Positions 22,942 to 28,796 of a DNA stretch of 28,796 nucleotides are shown here, in pieces. The number at the start of each line of letters is the position of its first letter. The first letter of the stretch is position 1. The stretch covers positions 41,061 to 69,856 of the forward strand of contig DJGH01000059.1 in the NCBI GenBank assembly GCA_002431635.1, read 5' to 3'. The notes under the pieces were generated by a model. That model searched no databases. It was given only the letters and a program-made list of their open reading frames with translations, and was not told the DNA's origin. The position numbers and the translations under genes are program-made. Source of the DNA: Petrotoga sp. UBA5851. GTDB taxonomy: Bacteria > Thermotogota > Thermotogae > Petrotogales > Petrotogaceae.

Positions 22942-24948
22942 ATGAAAAAGATTTCAATCCTAATTTTAAGTACATTGATTGTCGGATTGCTTTTGACAAG
23001 CTGTACCGGTATCACTAAATCAGAGAGTGCAATAAAAAATGAACCTGTAACAACCATAAGCTATCCGGTAACTCCTTTCGAAGGTTCGATACAGGATGGA
23101 ATACTTATAGTCGGCTACAACGATAAAAATCTGGCAATGGAAAAGCTGACCGGAATTTTTGGAAAGCTGACTATTAGGGCAGATATCCCACAGTTGGATG
23201 CTTTTAGTGTAAATATCTCATGCAGCGTTGATCAAGCCATTACTATGATAAAAAAGCTTGAGTCAGAAGATAAGGAATTTGCTTCGAGTCTTAAGTATGT
23301 AGAACCTTCATACAAAAGAGATTTAATAAGACCATTTGATAAGAGTTCTATAATAAAAGATGCTCCGGGTGGTTTTACAACCGAATATGCAACTACAACT
23401 CTTTTAACAGATTCTCATAGACTTTGGGGAATATATAAAATCAATGCCGATAAAGCATGGACCAACTCTGCTGACGGAGAAAATGTAAAAGTCGCTGTGG
23501 TAGATACCGGTATTGACGGTTCACATCCGGATCTTTCCGGCAACTTCCTTGGCGGATATGCTCCATACTCCGATACAGTTCTTGCAACCAATACTGATCA
23601 TTCACAGAACGCAGAAACTCATGGTACACACGTAATGGGAACCATAGCTGCACTTAATAACTCTATAGGAGTTACCGGAGTGGCACCAAAAGCTAAGGTT
23701 ATGAATATAAGAATTTTTGATACGGATGCAGATCCAGCACATTCGTCCGGAGCTTTTGTAGGTGACGATTTTGTGGCCAAAGGAATAATATGGGCAGTTG
23801 ACCACGGAGCTGAGGTCCTTTCAAACTCATGGGGCGGAAAAGGATATTCTTATCTGCTTCATTCCGCTATAAACTATGCTCTTGCACATAACAGCGTATT
23901 TGTAGCTTCCGCCGGAAACGATACTACCGATGAAATTCATTATCCGTCATGTTATCCCGGAGTTATAAATATTGCTGCAAGCAATGCTGCTGACGGAATA
24001 ACCTCTTTCTCTACCAGAGGAGAATGGGTAACGGTATCTGCACCGGGTGAAAAAATTCTCTCAACAATTCCTGTATGGGCCGGAGCATATGGCTATATGG
24101 ATGGAACATCTATGGCTACTCCTCATGTTTCCGGGGCAGTTGTAGCTCTTATAAGTAAAATCAAAAAAGCTTCCAAAACTTATACTCCTTATCAGGTAAG
24201 ACAGATGCTTATCAACTCTGCCGTAGACATATGTAAACCAGGTTTTGACAATGACAGCGGTTGGGGAAGAATAGACCTTGAGGCAGCTGCAAAAATAGAT
24301 GTTGATACAATGCCTAAAGGAGCAACAGTAAAGTACATAGTAAAAGGTGAAAGATTAGTTTCTGTATCTGAAACTTCACAGTATCCAAACGGTTTCCCTC
24401 TTACAGGCGCTTATATAACTCTTAAACCTTTGACACCAAATTCACCTGTTCTTTACGGAAGAACCGCTTTCGATAAGACGGCTTCCACAACATATGTAAC
24501 TTTTAGCGAAGTTGTTCCCGGAGATTACACTATGATTCTTTCTTCAGGAAATATGAACGGATTTATGGCAATGACAGGAGTCCTTGCACAGAGCTATAAA
24601 AAATCTAACGAAACACTCGTTGCAAATACAAATACATCTGTGACCAAGACCCTAAAATCATCACCGACTGTTACTGTAAATTCGTCTTCTCCATCAGTAT
24701 CAAGCAACTTTAAGCTGACTTACACAGACGGGCCTATTGATGTAAGCGGTACTACTCTTACTTTTAACGATACTTATAAGGCCGGATTCTATGATATATT
24801 CATAACTACCCCATCACCGGCAGCCACAGATACAACGTTTGATGTAAGCATCTCTTATCCCGGACTTGCACTCTCAGATACATTTAATGTATCTCTTACA
24901 ATGGGTAGCACTCTCTCGGTTAATCCTTTACCAGTATATATCTATTAA
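22942..24948 (+). CDS. Subtilisin-family (S8) lipoprotein protease
   Basis: A 668-residue surface protease. The lipobox LLLTSC places the lipidated Cys at 21. An I9-like propeptide segment follows (about 45-130, with DGILIVGYNDKN). The catalytic triad is complete: Asp188 in VAVVDTGIDGSHPD, His227 in THGTHVMGT and Ser390 in MDGTSMATPHVSGA. The oxyanion Asn region is VFVASAGND. A C-terminal beta-rich extension (about 450-668) has Thr/Ser-rich repeats and ends in NPLPVYIY. The gene starts 13 bases after the lipoprotein gene, with AAGGAGGTGA overlapping the upstream stop. A lipidated subtilase beside a PrcB-domain gene is the dentilisin arrangement. It is likely surface-exposed and involved in protein or peptide degradation. 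Confidence 0.93.
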   Translation: MKKISILILSTLIVGLLLTSCTGITKSESAIKNEPVTTISYPVTPFEGSIQDGILIVGYNDKNLAMEKLTGIFGKLTIRADIPQLDAFSVNISCSVDQAITMIKKLESEDKEFASSLKYVEPSYKRDLIRPFDKSSIIKDAPGGFTTEYATTTLLTDSHRLWGIYKINADKAWTNSADGENVKVAVVDTGIDGSHPDLSGNFLGGYAPYSDTVLATNTDHSQNAETHGTHVMGTIAALNNSIGVTGVAPKAKVMNIRIFDTDADPAHSSGAFVGDDFVAKGIIWAVDHGAEVLSNSWGGKGYSYLLHSAINYALAHNSVFVASAGNDTTDEIHYPSCYPGVINIAASNAADGITSFSTRGEWVTVSAPGEKILSTIPVWAGAYGYMDGTSMATPHVSGAVVALISKIKKASKTYTPYQVRQMLINSAVDICKPGFDNDSGWGRIDLEAAAKIDVDTMPKGATVKYIVKGERLVSVSETSQYPNGFPLTGAYITLKPLTPNSPVLYGRTAFDKTASTTYVTFSEVVPGDYTMILSSGNMNGFMAMTGVLAQSYKKSNETLVANTNTSVTKTLKSSPTVTVNSSSPSVSSNFKLTYTDGPIDVSGTTLTFNDTYKAGFYDIFITTPSPAATDTTFDVSISYPGLALSDTFNVSLTMGSTLSVNPLPVYIY

Positions 24949-24960
24949 ATACTAATAACT

Positions 24961-24986
24961 GACCCCTTCCTTACGGAAGGGGTTTT
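24961..24986. terminator. Terminator shared by the subtilase unit and rfbC
   Basis: A perfect 8-bp stem (CCCCTTCC at 24963-24970, GGAAGGGG at 24975-24982) with a TTAC loop is followed by TTTT on the + strand. The last codons of rfbC lie inside it. Confidence 0.82.
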
Positions 24987-25522
24987 AAGTTTTTATCTCT
25001 TTCTGAAAGAACCGGATGCTGTATGTTATTTTCTCTGAGTTTCCAGTTAATGCCAAGTTGCCTGTCGTTCCATATTATACCGCTTTCATCTTTGGGATCG
25101 TAATAACCATCAGCTTTATAAAGCACAACGGCCGGTTCGGACAGAGCAAGAAAACCGTGTGCAAACCCCTTAGGTATATAAAGTAAAGTATCGTCATCCC
25201 CATTAAGCTCTACCGAAAAGTACTTCAAGAAGCTCGGTGACTCCTTTCTTATATCCACCGCCACATCCAGTATGCATCCTGTCAGAACTCTAAGCAGCTT
25301 GCTCTGAGGCTTGTATCTCTGAAAATGAAGACCTCTTATAACCCCAAAATGCGAGGAAGATATACAGTCCAGTATAAACTCTTCTTTTATTCCGATTTTT
25401 TTTATATCATCACGGTTGAAGCTTTCAATAAAAAATCCCCTGCTGTCTTTAAACCTTTCTGTGTGAAGAAGCATCAGTCCCATGGGAAGTTCTTCCTTTT
25501 TTATAAACACTGTGTTCTCCAT
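24971..25522 (-). CDS. rfbC: dTDP-4-dehydrorhamnose 3,5-epimerase
   Basis: A 183-residue cupin enzyme for dTDP-L-rhamnose synthesis (RmlC). Marks: RFKDSRGFFIESFN, GVIRGLHFQ with the catalytic base His66, AVDIRKESPSF, and IPKGFAHGFLAL. The length is normal. The other rhamnose genes (rfbA, rfbB, rfbD) are absent here, so this is an orphan copy and could also act on a related dTDP-sugar. The start is uncertain: ATG at 25522 has AAAGG directly against it, while GTG at 25510 has GGATGGAG six bases upstream and would drop four residues. It starts 4 bases after the msr fusion gene stop, so the two are probably co-transcribed. Confidence 0.92.
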   Translation of the reverse strand: MENTVFIKKEELPMGLMLLHTERFKDSRGFFIESFNRDDIKKIGIKEEFILDCISSSHFGVIRGLHFQRYKPQSKLLRVLTGCILDVAVDIRKESPSFLKYFSVELNGDDDTLLYIPKGFAHGFLALSEPAVVLYKADGYYDPKDESGIIWNDRQLGINWKLRENNIQHPVLSERDKNLKPLP

Positions 25523-25525
25523 CCT

Positions 25526-26380
25526 TTAAAAAATTTTTCTTCTGTAATGGCAGTATGGTTTTTTACCTGTCTTCTCATAATACCTCTGATGGTACTCTTC
25601 GGCAGGAAAAAAATTCACAGCCGTTTTAAGCTCTGTTTTGACATCATATCCAGCCTTTTTTAGCTCTCCTGTTATCTTTAAAGCTGTTTCCATCTGTCCG
25701 CGGTCAAAGCAAAACACAACACTTCTGTACTGTTCCCCAAAATCTGGACCCTGTCTGTTCAGTTGTGTAAAATCGTGTATTTCAAAAAAGATTTTTATTA
25801 GCTTTTCATAACTTATCTTTGTACTGTCATAAATAATAAGTACAGACTCCGTATGTCCGCTACCACCTGAACAGACTTCATCATAGGATGGATTTTCAAT
25901 TGTTCCTCCGCTGTATCCTACTTTGGTTTCCAAAACTCCCTCTATGTCCTTGAATAGGTGTTCGACTCCCCAAAAGCAGCCTCCGGCAAACAACGCCCTC
26001 TGAAGAACCATTTCATTACCGGCCTGTATAAAATCAAGCGAAATTGAGTTTACACAATGACGGATGTTTTTGGTTGTAAAGTTCTCTCCTTCAAAAACAT
26101 GTCCGAGATGAGCACCACAGAAAGAACATGTTATTTCAGTTCTTCCGTCTTTTTCAGGTTTTCTCTCTATGGCAGAGGGTATCTCGTCATCAAAACTCGG
26201 CCATCCGCACCCCGAACTGAACTTATCTTCAGATCTGAAGAGCGGAAGGCCGCATTGTTTACATATATAGGTTCCACTTTCATAAAAATCGTTGTATCTG
26301 CCGCTGAACGGTTTTTCAGTATTTTTGTTAAGTATCACAGATCTTTCGTTTTCATCAAGATGCCTAGGTATAAACTTCAT
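25526..26380 (-). CDS. msrAB: Bifunctional methionine sulfoxide reductase, MsrB-MsrA fusion
   Basis: A 284-residue fusion that repairs oxidised methionine. The N-terminal MsrB part (about 1-120, acting on R-sulfoxide) has the zinc cysteines Cys40, Cys43, Cys85 and Cys88, and the catalytic Cys109 in RHCVNS. The C-terminal MsrA part (about 127-284, acting on S-sulfoxide) has GGCFWG with catalytic Cys134, then VGYSGGT and EQYRSVVF. The domain order is MsrB first. No signal peptide is present, so it is cytoplasmic. The ATG follows AAGGAGGTG. It has its own extended -10 promoter and is followed by rfbC. Confidence 0.96.
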   Translation of the reverse strand: MKFIPRHLDENERSVILNKNTEKPFSGRYNDFYESGTYICKQCGLPLFRSEDKFSSGCGWPSFDDEIPSAIERKPEKDGRTEITCSFCGAHLGHVFEGENFTTKNIRHCVNSISLDFIQAGNEMVLQRALFAGGCFWGVEHLFKDIEGVLETKVGYSGGTIENPSYDEVCSGGSGHTESVLIIYDSTKISYEKLIKIFFEIHDFTQLNRQGPDFGEQYRSVVFCFDRGQMETALKITGELKKAGYDVKTELKTAVNFFPAEEYHQRYYEKTGKKPYCHYRRKIF

Positions 26381-26422
26381 AACACCACCTCCTTAATTGG
26401 GAGTTTTTTTGTCGGTGTTAAA

Positions 26423-26431
26423 ATTATACCA
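26423..26431 (-). promoter_or_regulatory. Extended -10 promoter for msrAB-rfbC
   Basis: On the - strand, TGG directly precedes TATAAT (complement of 26423-26428). A CTGACA word lies 19 bases upstream and overlaps the stop codon of the next gene. The leader to the msrAB ATG is about 36 bases. Confidence 0.65.
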
Positions 26432-26449
26432 TAACATATCTGAACTCTG

Positions 26450-27028
26450 TCAGTTTATTGACACACTTACTCCGAATGCCGGAACTGGAGCAGCCAGATA
26501 TGGAGTCAGATAGAAAATTGATTCTTTTGTAGGAAAATCATAGGAGTAGGTTGCACTCAGAAGATAGCAGCCTGCCCATACTCCTAAGCCAAAGTTATCA
26601 GAAAGGTTTATATCTACATATAATTTTGTATTTAGACCTCCAAGTCCAACAATCTTTTCACTTGTGTTTTTCAGAGTACTGTAGTAGTAATTTGCTTCAA
26701 TCCAAGGTCCTATTTCAAAGCGCGTACTTAAAAACCCTAGAGAAAATAAGTCTGTTCCAAATCCGGGTTCCATTCTTACACTACCGTAATACCCCTGTGA
26801 AAGTATTATCTGTGAAAGCTCATCCTTTGGAACCGTTATGCTATTAACAACGGTTTCATACTTTCCGCCGTATCCGCTGACATCAAAATAAAAGTTCTGA
26901 TCGTCGTTGAAGGTTATACCGACCTCAGGATAAAAAAACAACATGGAAATACCGCCGTGAATCCTCGCAGAAAATGCAGCAATGCTTATTAATACAACAA
27001 CAAGTACTGATAAAAAGAGTTTTTTCAT
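26450..27028 (-). CDS. Small outer-membrane beta-barrel protein candidate
   Basis: A 192-residue exported protein. The signal peptide is MKKLFLSVLVVVLISIAAFSA. The mature chain alternates polar and aromatic or hydrophobic residues in strand-length blocks: ISMLFFYPEVGITF, NFYFDVSGYGG, FEIGPWIEANYYYS, TKLYVDINL, FGLGVWAGCYLLSATYSY. Glycines and tyrosines are frequent, as in small 8- to 10-strand barrels. The chain ends in VSVSIN rather than the usual terminal aromatic. I do not recognise a family. The start follows AAGGAGG. No terminator separates it from msrAB, and the msrAB promoter overlaps its end. It is divergent from the GNAT gene. Confidence 0.75.
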   Translation of the reverse strand: MKKLFLSVLVVVLISIAAFSARIHGGISMLFFYPEVGITFNDDQNFYFDVSGYGGKYETVVNSITVPKDELSQIILSQGYYGSVRMEPGFGTDLFSLGFLSTRFEIGPWIEANYYYSTLKNTSEKIVGLGGLNTKLYVDINLSDNFGLGVWAGCYLLSATYSYDFPTKESIFYLTPYLAAPVPAFGVSVSIN

Positions 27029-27065
27029 AACTTTCTGCCTCCTTAAATATAGGGTATATATTTGT

Positions 27066-27071
27066 TATAAT
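27066..27071 (+). promoter_or_regulatory. Probable -10 box for the GNAT gene in a shared divergent promoter region
   Basis: TATAAT lies in the 92-base gap between divergent genes, with TTAAAT 17 bases upstream as a weak -35 box. The - strand of the same stretch also holds TATAAC and TATACC words that could serve the beta-barrel gene, so the two promoters probably overlap. Confidence 0.45.
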
Positions 27072-27120
27072 AGTATATATAAAGATTATATCAGATTCTG
27101 CCCTGTGGAGGATAACTTAC

Positions 27121-27630
27121 ATGAAAAATTTTATTGTGATACGCAGCGCAAATGAGCATGACATGGACAGGATACTTGAAATTCAATCTAAATGTTTCAG
27201 GCAGGGTTACCTTGAATCACGTGACTCCCTTTTTTCAAAAATCTTAAGCTCCGGAGATACCTGTATACTAGCAATAGCCGGAACAGAAATTGCGGGCTAT
27301 TTTTTTTCTGTAGAGGCTGATTTTTATGAACCTCCTGTTTTCAACTCCACCCGGCACATTCTTAAGCGTACACCTGATTGTCTTTATCTTCATGATCTGT
27401 CTGTAGATCCAAAATTCAGAGGACTGGGAATAGGTAACCTTCTTTTAGAAAGACTGGTTGAAAAAGCAAAAGAAAAGGCTCTTAATAGGCTTTCTTTAAT
27501 TGCCATTGACGGGCTGGTTCCATATTGGACCAAAAACGGTTTTTCCGTTGTAACTGCTATACCTCAAAAGCTTTCAGACTGTCTGCAAAGCTACGGAAAA
27601 TCCTGTACATATATGCTCAGAATCATATAA
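27121..27630 (+). CDS. GNAT-family N-acetyltransferase
   Basis: A 169-residue cytoplasmic acetyl-CoA-dependent acetyltransferase. The acetyl-CoA pyrophosphate loop is RGLGIG (100-105), preceded by the strand LYLHDLSVDPKF. The N-terminus IVIRSANEHDMDRILEIQSKCF is the usual GNAT opening. The C-terminal FSVV strand follows YWTKNG. The substrate is unknown. The start has GGAGG nine bases upstream. It is divergent from the beta-barrel gene. Downstream lies an insertion sequence scar and the converging argD-like gene; no terminator is seen between. Confidence 0.87.
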   Translation: MKNFIVIRSANEHDMDRILEIQSKCFRQGYLESRDSLFSKILSSGDTCILAIAGTEIAGYFFSVEADFYEPPVFNSTRHILKRTPDCLYLHDLSVDPKFRGLGIGNLLLERLVEKAKEKALNRLSLIAIDGLVPYWTKNGFSVVTAIPQKLSDCLQSYGKSCTYMLRII

Positions 27631-27649
27631 AATAAACAGCCTTATGATA

Positions 27650-27712
27650 TGAACTGACCCCCTAAAAGTTGGACAAGAACCCAACGAAAAGGAGGTCAGT
27701 TTATTATGAGGG
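27650..27712 (+). mobile_element. Remnant left end of an IS3-family (IS150-type) element
   Basis: The sequence starting TGAACTGACCCCCTAAAAG and continuing TTGGACAAG, then CCCAAC, AAGGAGGTCAGTTTATT and ATG (27706), has the look of the terminal repeat plus orfA ribosome binding site and start codon of IS150-type elements. The reading frame begins MRVYSL, as in such transposase orfA products, but ends after a few codons in argD sequence on the other strand. The outer bases AACTGACC and GGTCAGTT also form an imperfect inverted repeat with an inner GTTGG/CCAAC pair. Only one end is present, so the element is dead. The match is from memory, not a database search. Confidence 0.6.
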
Positions 27713-27713
27713 T

Positions 27714-28796
27714 CTACTCTTTAAGCACAATCAAAAGTTTTTCTGCCATCTCGTCAATCTGTTGAAAAGTAATGTTAAGAGCCGGAAGTAAACGGATTAT
27801 ACTTTTCCTTACCAGATTTAGAAGAATAAAATTATCAACTCCTTTTTTCAGGAGGTTTTCCACCGGTTTTTCCATAACAGCTCCCAGCATAAGGCCCATT
27901 CCCCTTACTTCCGCTATATTTTCACAGGTCAAAGGCTCAAGCTTTTTCTTTAGATATTCAGATTTTTCATTTACTCCTTCAACAACTTCAGGTATTTTGT
28001 CTGTTATAACACGGGCTCCGGCAAGAGCAACAGGATTAGGAGCAAATGTTGAGCCATGATCGGGATCTTTGAGGATATTACCGCTTTCTTCAAGAAATAC
28101 TGCTGCTCCCAGAGGAAGACCTCCTCCGAGTGATTTGGCAAGAGTAATTATATCTGGGTCAAGAGGATAGTTCTGATATGAATAGATCTTTCCCGTCCTT
28201 CCAAGTCCGGCCTGAACCTCGTCACTTATAAGAAGAAAACGACACTCTTTATGGTACTTTTCTATTTTTTGTGCGAACTCCCGTGTAAGAGGAAGCACCC
28301 CTCCCGAACCCTGTATGGGTTCAACAAACATAGCTGCTGTATTTTGAGCATTTTCAAGCATATATTTATCAAGTTCTTCACAGTCATTTATATTCAGGCA
28401 AACTGTATTTCCAAGCAACGGCATAAACTGTCCGGTAAGATTTTCAAATCCGTTCACGGAAAGAGCTCCGAGGGTTCTGCCATGAAACCCGTTTTTTAAA
28501 AAAACTATCTTGTTTTTACAGGCAGTACTGATTTTTTTTACTGCTTTTAAAGCTGCTTCGGTAGCTTCGGTACCAGAGTTGGTAAAAAAAACTTTTCCTT
28601 TTTTACCGGAAAATGAAACCAGCTTGTCTGCAACATATATACAATCTTCATCCAGAAAGTAGTTTGAAAGGTGTGCATATCTGCTTATTTTATCTATGAA
28701 TGCAGCCGAAACCTCCGGATGGCAGTGTCCCAGACTCATAACCCCTATTCCCGAAAATGAATCCAGATACCTTCGGCCATATCTGTCATATATATT
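27714..28796 (-). CDS. argD: Acetylornithine aminotransferase-like class III aminotransferase, 5' end outside window
   Basis: 360 codons are visible; the frame stays open to the edge, so the N-terminus (probably 35-40 residues) lies beyond the window. The first visible residues, NIYDRYGRRYLDSFSGIGV, fit the usual N-terminal region of this family. PLP-site motifs: FTNSGTEATEAALK, ISDEVQAGLGRTG, and LAKSLGGGLPLGA with the Schiff-base lysine. The set HGSTFAPNPVALAGA and the end fit ArgD. It transfers an amino group between N-acetylornithine and 2-oxoglutarate in arginine synthesis. Related enzymes (LysJ, ornithine or succinylornithine aminotransferases) cannot be excluded. Its stop codon lies within two bases of the IS scar. 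Confidence 0.88.
   Translation of the reverse strand, partial: NIYDRYGRRYLDSFSGIGVMSLGHCHPEVSAAFIDKISRYAHLSNYFLDEDCIYVADKLVSFSGKKGKVFFTNSGTEATEAALKAVKKISTACKNKIVFLKNGFHGRTLGALSVNGFENLTGQFMPLLGNTVCLNINDCEELDKYMLENAQNTAAMFVEPIQGSGGVLPLTREFAQKIEKYHKECRFLLISDEVQAGLGRTGKIYSYQNYPLDPDIITLAKSLGGGLPLGAAVFLEESGNILKDPDHGSTFAPNPVALAGARVITDKIPEVVEGVNEKSEYLKKKLEPLTCENIAEVRGMGLMLGAVMEKPVENLLKKGVDNFILLNLVRKSIIRLLPALNITFQQIDEMAEKLLIVLKE

Noticed and set aside
27650..27712. A complete insertion sequence or a MITE-type mini element.
   Set aside because: No transposase body, no second end and no target duplication could be found; only one terminal segment is present.

Overview
The window looks like a stretch of chromosome from a low-GC, two-membrane bacterium. 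The best guess is a member of the Thermotogota (moderate confidence). The reasons are the style of the sugar-binding ABC protein (a short Lys-Lys signal peptide and an N-terminus running into VEFWHAMSG), a probable outer-membrane beta-barrel gene, many exported proteases and lipoproteins with double-lysine signal peptides, and strong GGAGG ribosome binding sites. No phylogeny could be run. Coding density is high. There is no phage, no intact insertion sequence and no CRISPR array.

Bases 1-14300 are mostly housekeeping. On the + strand, a TetR-type regulator is coupled to phosphopentomutase (deoB), followed by tRNA-Ala(CGC), a small membrane protein and a membrane-anchored S41 peptidase. On the - strand lie an orphan ABC solute-binding protein, the apt-pgi-coaE operon, a very short gene for a 26-residue Lys/Glu microprotein under a perfect consensus promoter, and a GAF/HD-GYP cyclic-di-GMP phosphodiesterase. 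Back on the + strand is a complete arginine deiminase pathway (arcA, arcB, arcC) with a 3-methyladenine DNA glycosylase gene (tag) one base after arcA.

Bases 14300-25000 are the most distinctive part. Two three-gene transcription units, each with its own promoter, leader hairpin and terminator, have the same plan: a small exported protein, a large lipoprotein of beta-sandwich type, then an exported protease. In the first unit the protease is a papain-family (C1) enzyme with a dockerin-like calcium-binding tail. In the second it is a subtilisin-family lipoprotein, and the first gene carries a PrcB C-terminal domain. That second unit resembles the prcB-prcA-prtP (dentilisin) locus of Treponema denticola. 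Between the two units, on the opposite strand, is an apparently cytoplasmic GH84 (O-GlcNAcase/hexosaminidase) gene. Its conserved N-terminus lies upstream of the first ATG and appears to start at a CTG codon.

Bases 25000-28796 carry rfbC, a methionine sulfoxide reductase MsrB-MsrA fusion and a small beta-barrel candidate (all - strand), a GNAT acetyltransferase (+ strand), the scar of an IS150-type insertion sequence end, and the 3' part of an argD-like aminotransferase that runs off the window.
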